The notes below the pieces were generated by a model. It ran no database searches and had not been told where the DNA came from. It was given only the letters and a program-made list of their open reading frames with translations. Shown one piece after another: positions 17,719-25,574 of a DNA stretch of 64,000 bases. Position 1 is the first letter of the stretch. Every line of letters begins with the position of its first letter. The translations under genes and the position numbers were made by a program. This stretch comes from Deltaproteobacteria bacterium (lineage in GTDB: Bacteria > Desulfobacterota > Binatia > UBA9968): assembly GCA_016874755.1 (NCBI GenBank), contig VGTH01000010.1, positions 62,001-126,000 on the forward strand, written 5' to 3'.

Positions 17719-18663
17719 TTATTTATAGAGGCTGTCGAAAAACTTTTCTTGTACGAGACGATCGATGATCGCGTTATCGTAGAATCTGGCTGGAGCTATA
17801 TCCGATTTGCCTTCCCATGCCAACACGGTTTGGATGGCGGCTGGATCGACCCGTGGCACCCGTTCCAGGTAGCGTGCCGCGTATTCGTAGGAGTCCTCGA
17901 CGTCGGTTTTGCGTAAATACTTTCGGATGATTTCTACAGCGACTTCTTTGCGCCGCATGATCGTCGCGACACCGTCGCTGTAGGCCTTTAGCATGCCCTC
18001 TACGACTTTCGGTGAAGTCTTTAGATAGTCGCGGTTGACACCGAACAAGTCCATGGGAAAGGGAATCTTGAGCTCGGCAAGATCCGCCAACGCATGCGCC
18101 TTGGGATCGGGCTTGACCGAGCGCACCGCGCCTTGTATCAGCCCTGCGCGAAACGAAGCATCGGTTTCCGGCGCGCCGCCGAGGGCTTGCAACTTGACCT
18201 TGTCCTTGAGGCCGATTCTTTCGAGAGCGACGAGTGTTAGATAGTGAGTGGTCGAGCCATGACGCGAAATGCCGAGCACTTTCCCTTGCAACTGCTCGGG
18301 CCGCTTGATGTCGGGCTGTACCCACAATGTCATCGCTGCGAGATTCGCTACCGAGCCAACGGAAACGAGTGGCGCGCCTTGAAGCGTGGCCGCGATCACC
18401 GCGTTGCCGGCGCCGCCCACCACTTCGACTTCTCCCCCTACCATCGCCTGGACGGCGACGCTACCGGAGCCAATGTAAAGCAGCTCGCCGCGCACGCCGT
18501 ATTTTTCGAAGGCGCCGGTCTCTTTGGCGACCCACAGGCCGGCGAAGATCGAGCTGATCGAAGAGTAGGCTATGCGCACCCGCGGGAGTTGTGGCGCGGC
18601 AGCGTGTGAGGATGAGACGGACAGCCACAAACAAATAATGGCCAAGACAGTAGTTTTCTTCAT
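17719..18663 (-). CDS. SsuA/THI5-like ABC substrate-binding protein D
   Basis: This 314-residue periplasmic protein starts at ATG 18663 with GGGGAG upstream. The signal peptide M-K-K-T-T-V-L-A-I-I-C-L ends near A-A-A (residue 23); a 25-residue upstream extension is not signal-like. Family segments are A-Y-S-S-I-S-S-I-F-A-G-L-W-V-A-K-E-T-G and V-L-G-I-S-R-H-G-S-T-T. It is strongly alike to B and E, including the D-N-A-I-I-D-R-L-V type C-terminus. It is paired with HDO5 downstream. No transport permease is nearby. Confidence 0.87.
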   Translation of the reverse strand: MKKTTVLAIICLWLSVSSSHAAAPQLPRVRIAYSSISSIFAGLWVAKETGAFEKYGVRGELLYIGSGSVAVQAMVGGEVEVVGGAGNAVIAATLQGAPLVSVGSVANLAAMTLWVQPDIKRPEQLQGKVLGISRHGSTTHYLTLVALERIGLKDKVKLQALGGAPETDASFRAGLIQGAVRSVKPDPKAHALADLAELKIPFPMDLFGVNRDYLKTSPKVVEGMLKAYSDGVATIMRRKEVAVEIIRKYLRKTDVEDSYEYAARYLERVPRVDPAAIQTVLAWEGKSDIAPARFYDNAIIDRLVQEKFFDSLYK

Positions 18664-18758
18664 GGTCTCCCCGTGCGCCGAATATTCTAACCGCGAACTT
18701 ATTGTCGAGTTCCGATTCCGCCTTTGGAAAATCGCCATTTCAAAGGGGGATGTCTGGA

Positions 18759-19724
18759 CTACGGCTTCTTGTACAACCGCTCGACAAACCCTTCGCGCGC
18801 CATCTTATCGGTAATCGTCGCGTCGGCAAAGGTTTCGAACGGGACGCCCTTCTTGCCCGCGAATTCCAAAATCGTCGCCATCGCCTCCGGCTCGGCGCGC
18901 GGCATGCGGTCGAGGAATTTGGCCGAGTCTTGATAATGATCCTCGATGTGTCTGGGATCGGTGAGACGAGAATATTTCGCAATCACTTTTAGCGTTCGCT
19001 CTTTTTGCAGGTTCATTGCCGCCACGCCCTCGGCGTAGGCGCGCACCATGCCTTCGACTTTGTCGGGATGACGCCGGTAAAAATCCTTCGACACTGGCAG
19101 ACTGTTCATCGAATAAGGAATGCCCATATCGATCAGATTGAGCAGAATCTTAGCCGGCGCGCTAGCCGTCGGTCGTAAATCCGAAGTCACCGCCCCGGCA
19201 ATGACCTTCTGTGCATAGGCGGCGCCTACTTCCGTTGTGCCCCCGAGTTGGCGCACCTGGACCGCACCCTCCAGCCCGTAGCGACGCAAGACGATGCGGG
19301 TGAGATTATCGGTGATCGAACCAAAGCGGGTGACGCCCAGTGTCTTGCCGCGCAGGTCTTCCATTCGGTTGATATCGGGCTGGACGAACAAGCGATGATA
19401 AGGCCGGTCGGCTGTGGCGCCGACGCCGATGATCGGCGCGCCGCTCAAGATCGCGTTGACCAGCGCATTGGTGGCTGCCACGCCGCCATGGAGATCACCG
19501 CCGATCAGCGCTTGCACCACCACCGGTCCCGAGGAGATGAAAATCAGATCGGCATCGATGCCATATTTCTGATAGGCGCCGCTCTCTTTGGCCATCCACA
19601 CGCCCGTCGCCATGGACGACAGCGACGAATAGGCGATCTTTAGTTTCATCGGCTGCGCGCCCACCGGCGCGCTGCACGCGATCGATATGACGAAAAGCAG
19701 AAAAACTATTGCTGCGTGACCCAT
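18759..19724 (-). CDS. SsuA/THI5-like ABC substrate-binding protein E
   Basis: This 321-residue periplasmic protein starts at ATG 19724, one base after the stop of TPP beta copy 2, which gives tight translational coupling. The signal core is A-I-V-F-L-L-F-V-I-S-I-A ending near V-G-A-Q. Family segments are A-Y-S-S-L-S-S-M-A-T-G-V-W-M-A-K-E-S-G and T-L-G-V-T-R-F-G-S-I-T-D. It is a close paralogue of B and D. The coupling to the TPP decarboxylase pair suggests that it captures that enzyme's substrate, as proposed for binding protein A and copy 1. Confidence 0.87.
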   Translation of the reverse strand: MGHAAIVFLLFVISIACSAPVGAQPMKLKIAYSSLSSMATGVWMAKESGAYQKYGIDADLIFISSGPVVVQALIGGDLHGGVAATNALVNAILSGAPIIGVGATADRPYHRLFVQPDINRMEDLRGKTLGVTRFGSITDNLTRIVLRRYGLEGAVQVRQLGGTTEVGAAYAQKVIAGAVTSDLRPTASAPAKILLNLIDMGIPYSMNSLPVSKDFYRRHPDKVEGMVRAYAEGVAAMNLQKERTLKVIAKYSRLTDPRHIEDHYQDSAKFLDRMPRAEPEAMATILEFAGKKGVPFETFADATITDKMAREGFVERLYKKP

Positions 19725-19725
19725 C

Positions 19726-20352
19726 TCACCCCCCGCCCAAGCCGCTGCCGAGTATCTCCACGCCCTCGGTTTTTTGGATGTAGCCGGCGAACTGATATTT
19801 GTTCTCGCGCGGGTCGGGTACCCGTTTGGATTTCTTCGGGCCGTCGGTGTCGAGCGGCTCGACGCGGGCCCGGATGAAATGCGGTCCATTACTCGATAGC
19901 GCTACTTGGAGTTTGCTCCGAAACGTCGCGACATCTTCGATGGTGCAGGCGCTCTCGATGCCGCAGCCTTTAGCGACCGCTTCTAAATTCATTTTTCCCG
20001 CTGTGGCCGTCGGCATGCCCGGCTCGTCTTTGTGACTGCCAAGATAATTCTGGTTGTCCATGAGCACGATAGTCAAATTCTTCGGCGCCTCGTTGGCAAT
20101 TGTCCCGAGCACGCCCAGGTTCAAGGTGAGATTGCCGTCGGAATCGACGGCGACAATTTTACGATTGGGCAGCGCCAGCGAGAGTCCCAGCGCCGTAGAA
20201 CTGCACATCCCCATCGTTAGATGAAAGAGATTGGCCTCACGTTCTTTTAGTTGCCCCCAGAAGCCGCTGTTGTTGCCGATGCTAGTCAACACCAGCACAT
20301 CGTCAGGCACGATGGACGATAATTCTTTCAGTAAAGTAAAGCGAGTTACCAT
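19726..20352 (-). CDS. TPP-dependent decarboxylase, beta subunit, copy 2
   Basis: This 208-residue protein starts at ATG 20352 with a GAGGAGG site; the gene begins 7 bp inside the alpha subunit gene. The TPP/Mg motif is D-S-D-G-N-L-T-L-N followed by M-D-N-Q-N-Y. It corresponds to the C-terminal half of sulfopyruvate/phosphonopyruvate decarboxylase (ComE-like) and is a paralogue of 5652-6251, with a shared C-terminal E-N-K-Y-Q-F-x-x-Y signature. The N-halves G-N-N-S-G-F-W-G and G-Q-R-V-E-W-G differ, so substrate choice may differ. Confidence 0.82.
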   Translation of the reverse strand: MVTRFTLLKELSSIVPDDVLVLTSIGNNSGFWGQLKEREANLFHLTMGMCSSTALGLSLALPNRKIVAVDSDGNLTLNLGVLGTIANEAPKNLTIVLMDNQNYLGSHKDEPGMPTATAGKMNLEAVAKGCGIESACTIEDVATFRSKLQVALSSNGPHFIRARVEPLDTDGPKKSKRVPDPRENKYQFAGYIQKTEGVEILGSGLGGG

Positions 20353-20843
20353 AAAGCCTCCTCGTTGAGCAGGACGGCGACAGGTTTGAGCCACGCGCGC
20401 GCCGACTCATTGCAATCCTTGATCGTGCGAACAATGTCTTCTGAGCGGCTGACGATGCGATAAGGAATATCCATCGCTTTGAGCCCAGGCTCGGTGGTCT
20501 TCTTGTAGAGCCCAAGCCAGCGCGGGTCGCCAATGTCGCCGCGATAGGGGATTACGACGAGCACGGGCACCTCGTGCAGCAGGTTGATGCGCGCCAGATG
20601 ATAGGTCGCGACCAGCAGCCCGGAAGTCGCCAGGATCAAAGCCGGCTTCTTGCCGCCGAACCAGGCACCGAAACCGATACCGGTCGCCTCGGCTTCGTTG
20701 GCCGCGCCGACATAGTGAATATCGCGGTCCTCGGCGAGCATCTTGTAGACTTCGATAAACTGGGCGTCGGGCACACCGGCAGCGAAATCGATGCCGGCCT
20801 CCTTGAGCCCGCGAATGACCAGCTGGGCTTTCTCCGGTTTCAT
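20346..20843 (-). CDS. TPP-dependent decarboxylase, alpha subunit, copy 2
   Basis: This 165-residue PYR-domain protein is a paralogue of 7302-7808. The thiamine-activating Glu is Glu50 in N-E-A-E-A-T-G-I-G. Here alpha and beta are adjacent and overlapping, the standard ComD-ComE order, in contrast to copy 1 where a binding-protein gene splits them. It is the first gene of an alpha-beta-binding protein E operon. The gap upstream carries a CACGAAG-type repeat. The reaction is probably decarboxylation of a 3-carbon 2-oxo acid. Confidence 0.82.
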   Translation of the reverse strand: MKPEKAQLVIRGLKEAGIDFAAGVPDAQFIEVYKMLAEDRDIHYVGAANEAEATGIGFGAWFGGKKPALILATSGLLVATYHLARINLLHEVPVLVVIPYRGDIGDPRWLGLYKKTTEPGLKAMDIPYRIVSRSEDIVRTIKDCNESARAWLKPVAVLLNEEALW

Positions 20844-20870
20844 CCTTCCTCCTTCACGCGAAAGTCATTT

Positions 20871-20962
20871 TTCACCACGAAGACACGAAGTACACGAAGT
20901 TCGGAGCAGACTATTTTGATTTTCTTCTCTTGTCTTCATGCCCTTCGTGCCTTCGTGGTGAA
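20871..20962. repeat. Dispersed inverted repeat, TTCACCACGAAG type, copy 1
   Basis: The arms TTCACCACGAAG (20871-20882) and CTTCGTGGTGAA (20951-20962) are perfect reverse complements, with inner CACGAAG/CTTCGTG echoes and a central A-A-G-T-T-C-G-G-A. It is the same family as 22063-22136, about 1.2 kb away. It lies in the gap between TPP alpha copy 2 and the TctC-type gene. Confidence 0.8.
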
Positions 20963-21052
20963 TATTTCCTCGGCGATCTTGGCGTCCTTTGCGCGGCTCA
21001 AGTTCCTTCGCTTCGCTCAGGGCAAGCTTTGCGGTTATTTCCTCCGAGCATT

Positions 21053-22168
21053 TCACCGCGCTGGCAGTGGCTGGGTCGTGCCGAACAATTTGTAAAAATC
21101 GATGGTTTCCGGATCGCGGGGCAGCTCTTTGATCGCCTTGTCGTTGGCTTCAGGCAAGAGCGGCGTGGCTTCTTCGCCTGTTAACTTTAAATACTCGGCG
21201 AGAAATTCGCGGTCGGCGTAAATTTTGCGCATCGCTTCGCGCAGGATATCGGCGCGGTCTTTGGCCGTGCCGGGAGGGAGAATGAACGGCGAGCCGGCGA
21301 GCCGAAAGTTGCGGTGCAGCGCCAAGAGCTTGCGCTCCCGGTCCGATTTCACGAAGCTGTCGAGCTCGGGCAGCTGGGCGAAGCGCGGATGTTTGTCGCC
21401 GCGGGGAATTTCGATGATGCTGTGAAAGTCCATTAACCCTTTGTCGAGAAACTCCGGGTTTTGCTTGACGAGACTGCTGGCCACGCCGGCGCCGGCGTCG
21501 AGCTCGCCATTCAATATGGCGACGTCCAACTCGGGCGACGAATAGCCGACGACGAACTTGGGCTCCTTCAAACCGTGAATGTAAGCGAACAGCCGCCCGG
21601 TTAAATAAACCGGGTGGCCGACGGTCTGCGCGCCGATGCGCAAACCCGAGTGCGCCCGCAGTTTGTCTAAGTTGCCGAGACCCAGCTTGCGGTGGGTGAA
21701 GAACACATAATGCGACTCGCTGATTGGCGAGCCCAGATAGATAAACTTGTCGAGATCGTATTGCACCCCGGCTTCGCCCAGGATCGCCGACGAGATCATG
21801 CCGCTCGGCACGCTGCCGATCACCAGTCCATCGGCGCGCGCGCCGCGAAACAGATGATTCGCGGCTTTGGTGCCGCCGGCGCCGGGCATGAACTCGATGA
21901 CCACGGTGGGATTGCCCGGCACATACTTCCTGAGATAGTTCGCCACCGATCGGGTGCGCGCCTCGCCGACGCCGCCAGGCGCGCTGCCGCGAATGATGGT
22001 GATGGTTTTCCCCTGGAAGAATGGCGCCTGGGGAAACGCAAAGGCCGGAAAAAGGAGACTGCTCACCACGAAGGAAAGAAAAGAAAAAAAACAACTTCTT
22101 TTCCGAACTTCGTGTGCTGCGTGTCCTTCGTGGTGAAGGCTCCTAGCGCTTTTGATCCTGCCGCTCAT
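21053..22168 (-). CDS. TctC/Bug-type tripartite tricarboxylate transporter binding protein 1
   Basis: This 371-residue extracytoplasmic binding protein has F-Q-G-K-T-I-T-I-I near residue 52 and the Bug signature P-G-N-P-T-V-V-I-E-F-M-P-G-A-G-G near 85-100. Such proteins deliver carboxylates to TctA/TctB permeases. A TctAB protein is encoded at the right end of the window. The only ATG start that leaves a signal peptide is 22168, inside the 3' end of the molybdenum hydroxylase gene (26-bp overlap). Residues 11-36, including the charged N-region and most of the hydrophobic core, are read from a CACGAAG-type inverted repeat. It is a paralogue of 27311-28339. Confidence 0.85.
   Translation of the reverse strand: MSGRIKSARSLHHEGHAAHEVRKRSCFFSFLSFVVSSLLFPAFAFPQAPFFQGKTITIIRGSAPGGVGEARTRSVANYLRKYVPGNPTVVIEFMPGAGGTKAANHLFRGARADGLVIGSVPSGMISSAILGEAGVQYDLDKFIYLGSPISESHYVFFTHRKLGLGNLDKLRAHSGLRIGAQTVGHPVYLTGRLFAYIHGLKEPKFVVGYSSPELDVAILNGELDAGAGVASSLVKQNPEFLDKGLMDFHSIIEIPRGDKHPRFAQLPELDSFVKSDRERKLLALHRNFRLAGSPFILPPGTAKDRADILREAMRKIYADREFLAEYLKLTGEEATPLLPEANDKAIKELPRDPETIDFYKLFGTTQPLPAR
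22063..22136. repeat. Dispersed inverted repeat, CACGAAG type, copy 2, inside a coding start
   Basis: Perfect 13-bp arms TCACCACGAAGGA (22063-22075) and TCCTTCGTGGTGA (22124-22136) enclose a purine-rich centre. The element lies wholly inside the 5' part of the TctC-type gene and supplies codons of its signal peptide. It shares arms and the central AACTTCG/CGAAGTT motif with 20871-20962. Confidence 0.8.
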
Positions 22169-24389
22169 TGGCAGCCTCCTTGATCGCTCGCCAAACTTTT
22201 TCCGGCGTCAGCGGGAGCGACTTGACGCGTGCGCCGGTGCTCCAAAAAACCGCATTGGCAATGGCCGGTGCCACGGGAATAATCCCGCCTTCGCCCAAAC
22301 CTTTGGCGCCGTAGGGCCCTGGCCCGTTGGCGTCTTCGATGAGAATCGATTCGAATTCATCTGGCACGTCGTCGAAGGTCGGCACTTTGTAGTCGACGAG
22401 TGACGAATTAATAATCTGCCCGCCGTCCCATTGATACGCTTCGTAAAACGTGTGGCCGATGCCCATCATCGCCGAGCCTTCGTCTTGTCCTTCGCATTGT
22501 AATGGATGAATCGCCTTGCCGGCGTCGGCGGCGGTGACATATTTCTCGACGTGGACTTTGCCGGTCTCTTCGTCGACTTTGACTTCGACGGCGCCGATGC
22601 CGATCTCCCAAAAGAGGGGATTGGCCGGCGTCGGCGCCATGCCGCTGTGGGCGTAGCCGGTGCCGACCAGCTCGCCGCCCTGGTCGGCGAAGTGTTTGTT
22701 GATCAACGCGCCGTAGGTCACTTTCTTGCCGCCCGCGATGGCTTCGCCGTTTTCCAAAGTGATGGCGTCTTCGGGGCACTCGAAATGTTCCATGGCTAGT
22801 TCGACAATCTGCCGGCGTGCGTCGCTGCCGGCCAGTTCCACCGCTTTCCCCATGACGGTCGTCGAGCGGCTCGAACCTGTAGATCGATCGAAGGGCGTGA
22901 ACGCGGTATCGATGGGACGGATGGTCACGCGATCGAGCGGCACGCGCAATTCTTCGGCGATGATCTGGCTCATGATCGTCTTGGCGCCCTGACCCAGCTC
23001 TGCGGTGCCGCACATGAAGGTCACGCTGCCGTCGGCCAGCACATGCACCGTCGAAGTGGACGCCAGCGGCGCCCCCGGATCGGTGGTGCCAAAGCCGCAG
23101 CCGCGGCCGTGGCCCTCTTTCGAGCGCGCGCCGTCCCAGCCGAGCTTGTCGGTGACCAATTTGAATCCCTTCGCGAGATCCGCGTCGAGCGGCTTGTAGC
23201 CCGGGCGCAGCTCTTCGTCTTTCTTCACGAGGTTTTTGCGCCGCAGCTCGACGGGGTCGATGCCAAGCTTGTTTGCGATGATGTCCATTTGCGACTCGGT
23301 GGCCCAAGAAGTCTGCGGTCCGCCGATGGAGCGAAACGACGCGGCAGAAACCGTGTTGGTGTAAACGCAATAGGAATTAAGTTTCAGATTGGGATAGCGA
23401 TAGGGCCCAAGAATGCGCGTCAGTGTGCGCCCGGTCACCGTCGGCCCAGTCTCGGCGTAGGCGCCGGTGTTGAGATACATCTCCGCCTCTTTTGCCACCA
23501 GCGTGCCGTCCTTCTTCACGCCGGTTCTAACGCGGCACTTGAGCGCATGGCGCCGGCAGGTGGCCATCGCCTCGGCGACGGAAGTCACGACGCGCACCGG
23601 CCGCTTGGCTTTGCGTGCCAGCGCCGCCACCAGCGGCTCGATCTTGCCGCCCGACTTGCTGCCGTAGGCGCCGCCGACGAAGTTGGTGTGCACGCGAATT
23701 CTTGACAGCGGCATGTGAAAGACCTGGGCGACGTCGGCGCGCACGCCAAACGGATGGCCGGTCGAGGTCCAGACCGTGATGCCGTCGCTGTCGAACTGGG
23801 CGATCGCAGTGTGCGGCTCCATCGAGTAGTGGTAGATCATCGGGAACTCAAATTCGTCTTCGACGATCAAATCCGACTCGGCGAAACCTTTTTCGACGTC
23901 GCCTTTGTTCAATTGATGATGGGCGCAAATATTTTTCTCGGCGAAGTCATGCAGCCGAGGCGCGCCGTTGGCCATCGCTTCGTCGACCGTGATGACTGCC
24001 GGCAGCTCTTCATAGTCGACGTGAATCTTGGTCAACGCCTCTGCGGCCGTCGCTCGATCTGCTGCCGCGACGGCCGCCACGGGCTGCCCCGCGAAGATCA
24101 CGCGGCCGGTGGCGATGATCGGCTGGTCTTTGTTTTTGCCGCGCCCCATATAGTGGCCGATATCGTCCAAATCTTTGCTAGTCAGCACGGCGACGACACC
24201 GGGCAGCGCTTCTGCTTCGCGCGTGTCAATCGAGCGAATACGCGCATGGGCGTAGGGGCTGCGGAGAAATTTTCCTTCCAACGCGCCGGGAACAATGAGA
24301 TCGGCGACGTATTTGGCGCCGCCGGTGACTTTCGCGACACCGTCAACACGGGGCACCGATTGGCCGACGATCGTGAACGTGGTGGTCAT
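22143..24389 (-). CDS. Xanthine dehydrogenase-family molybdenum hydroxylase large subunit 1
   Basis: This 748-residue protein has the aldehyde-oxidase a/b hammerhead domain (about 18-130) and then the two Mo-pterin-binding domains. Family marks are R-S-P-Y-A-H-A-R near 43, G-G-A-Y-G-S-K-S-G-G, and the C-terminal G-L-G-E-G-G whose Glu700 is the expected general base. Such subunits hydroxylate N-heterocycles, aldehydes or CO and normally pair with FAD and 2Fe-2S subunits. Neither partner is adjacent; the gene downstream is a TctC-type binding protein overlapping by 26 bp. The partners may be encoded elsewhere, or this may be a homologue with a different electron acceptor. Confidence 0.87.
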   Translation of the reverse strand: MTTTFTIVGQSVPRVDGVAKVTGGAKYVADLIVPGALEGKFLRSPYAHARIRSIDTREAEALPGVVAVLTSKDLDDIGHYMGRGKNKDQPIIATGRVIFAGQPVAAVAAADRATAAEALTKIHVDYEELPAVITVDEAMANGAPRLHDFAEKNICAHHQLNKGDVEKGFAESDLIVEDEFEFPMIYHYSMEPHTAIAQFDSDGITVWTSTGHPFGVRADVAQVFHMPLSRIRVHTNFVGGAYGSKSGGKIEPLVAALARKAKRPVRVVTSVAEAMATCRRHALKCRVRTGVKKDGTLVAKEAEMYLNTGAYAETGPTVTGRTLTRILGPYRYPNLKLNSYCVYTNTVSAASFRSIGGPQTSWATESQMDIIANKLGIDPVELRRKNLVKKDEELRPGYKPLDADLAKGFKLVTDKLGWDGARSKEGHGRGCGFGTTDPGAPLASTSTVHVLADGSVTFMCGTAELGQGAKTIMSQIIAEELRVPLDRVTIRPIDTAFTPFDRSTGSSRSTTVMGKAVELAGSDARRQIVELAMEHFECPEDAITLENGEAIAGGKKVTYGALINKHFADQGGELVGTGYAHSGMAPTPANPLFWEIGIGAVEVKVDEETGKVHVEKYVTAADAGKAIHPLQCEGQDEGSAMMGIGHTFYEAYQWDGGQIINSSLVDYKVPTFDDVPDEFESILIEDANGPGPYGAKGLGEGGIIPVAPAIANAVFWSTGARVKSLPLTPEKVWRAIKEAANERQDQKR

Positions 24390-24521
24390 GGAGAAATCCT
24401 TTTGGTCGATTCCATCGCCCGTGAGGACGAAGACATTCCCTGCTTATGCTGGTGATTGGTACCTGTCAAGGAGATTTTCTGCGTACTTGAGCATTGCTAT
24501 TTGCGGTGCCATCATCGCTCA

Positions 24522-25556
24522 GTGATTATTTCTATTTTGCGCAAGGGTTGGCTTCGGTCGCGCGTGCTGACGCTCATCTTTTTTCTGTTATGTATTGGCT
24601 GCGCTGGCCAGGCCCCGGTGGGCGCAGCGGTTCCGCAGCGGCTCGTCGAGTTGGTGCCCACCGACGTCGATGGCACAGACAGCGAGCGGCGCGACTTTGG
24701 CAAAATGCGGTTGTTGAGCGCTTATGAGCTCCGCTCCAAGGATCGCCGCTTCGGCGGATTATCCGGTCTGTCCATCGGCGCGGACGGCTTTCTATACGCC
24801 GTTTCCGACCGGGGCTATTGGCTCTCGGCGCGGATGGTTTTGAATTCCACCGGAAAGTTGGCCGATCTTGTCGATTGGCAAATCGAGCCCTTATTGTCTC
24901 CCCAAGGAGCAGCCGTGACGGATGCATGGACCGACGCCGAGGCGCTGACTCGAACGGCCGACGGTTCGTTTATCGTTGCCTTTGAGCAGAGGCACCGGCT
25001 GTGGCGCTATCCGGGGCCAGCCAAAGCGTTCGCATCGGCACCCACGACAATCTCGTTGCCAGAGGCGATCTCTCAAGCGCCGATCAACGGCGGTATGGAA
25101 TGTCTCGCGGCGTTGCCTGATGATCGTTTGTTGACTCTTACCGAAGAGTTGAAGAATCCGGATGGCAGCTTTGCCGGCTGGGTCCAGGAAAACGGACGCT
25201 TTGAGCGGCTGGCCTATTTCCCTGCGAGCGGGTATCGCGTCGCCGATTGCGCCGCGCTCCGCAATGGCGATCTGATCGTCCTTGAACGGCGCTTCACGCT
25301 GATCACCTTTTGGGGGGCGCGGCTGACCCTGGTGCCCGCGCAGCAGTTGCGCGGTGGAGCGAAACTCAGAGGTGTTGAGCTACTCAGGCTGGAATCGCCG
25401 CTCTTCGCGGATAATTTTGAGGGGGTTGCTGTGCAGGAAATAAACGACGGCACCGCCGTCTATATGGTCTCGGACGACAACTACCATTCGCTGCAGCGCA
25501 CGCTGATCTATCAATTTCTCCTGCCGAAAACCCATGCTCATGGTCCCCAGCAATAG
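24522..25556 (+). CDS. Phytase-like esterase domain protein, secreted
   Basis: This 344-residue protein is of the 'esterase-like activity of phytase' type (a beta-propeller). It has F-G-G-L-S-G-L-S-I near 57, D-A-E-A-L near 123, N-G-G-M-E-C-L-A, and a C-terminal N-F-E-G-V-A then V-S-D-D-N-Y-H. I prefer the GTG at 24522, which places R-K-G-W-L-R-S-R before a strong hydrophobic core. The frame is open further upstream to a TTG at 24456. A Cys in C-I-G-C-A-G may be lipidated, though the lipobox is not ideal. It is divergent from the molybdenum hydroxylase gene and 18 bp before the Ldh-family gene. The substrate is unknown. Confidence 0.7.
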   Translation: MIISILRKGWLRSRVLTLIFFLLCIGCAGQAPVGAAVPQRLVELVPTDVDGTDSERRDFGKMRLLSAYELRSKDRRFGGLSGLSIGADGFLYAVSDRGYWLSARMVLNSTGKLADLVDWQIEPLLSPQGAAVTDAWTDAEALTRTADGSFIVAFEQRHRLWRYPGPAKAFASAPTTISLPEAISQAPINGGMECLAALPDDRLLTLTEELKNPDGSFAGWVQENGRFERLAYFPASGYRVADCAALRNGDLIVLERRFTLITFWGARLTLVPAQQLRGGAKLRGVELLRLESPLFADNFEGVAVQEINDGTAVYMVSDDNYHSLQRTLIYQFLLPKTHAHGPQQ

Positions 25557-25574
25557 TCGATTTCAGGTAATCCC

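Noticed and set aside
20844-21095. Small frames in the gap before the TctC-type gene
   Set aside because: They are made of the CACGAAG repeat (peptides rich in H-E-G and T-K-T-R-S). There is no ribosome site.
23043-23705. 220-codon plus-strand frame inside the molybdenum hydroxylase gene
   Set aside because: It is antisense to a well-conserved enzyme and is Arg/Ala/Gly-rich noise.
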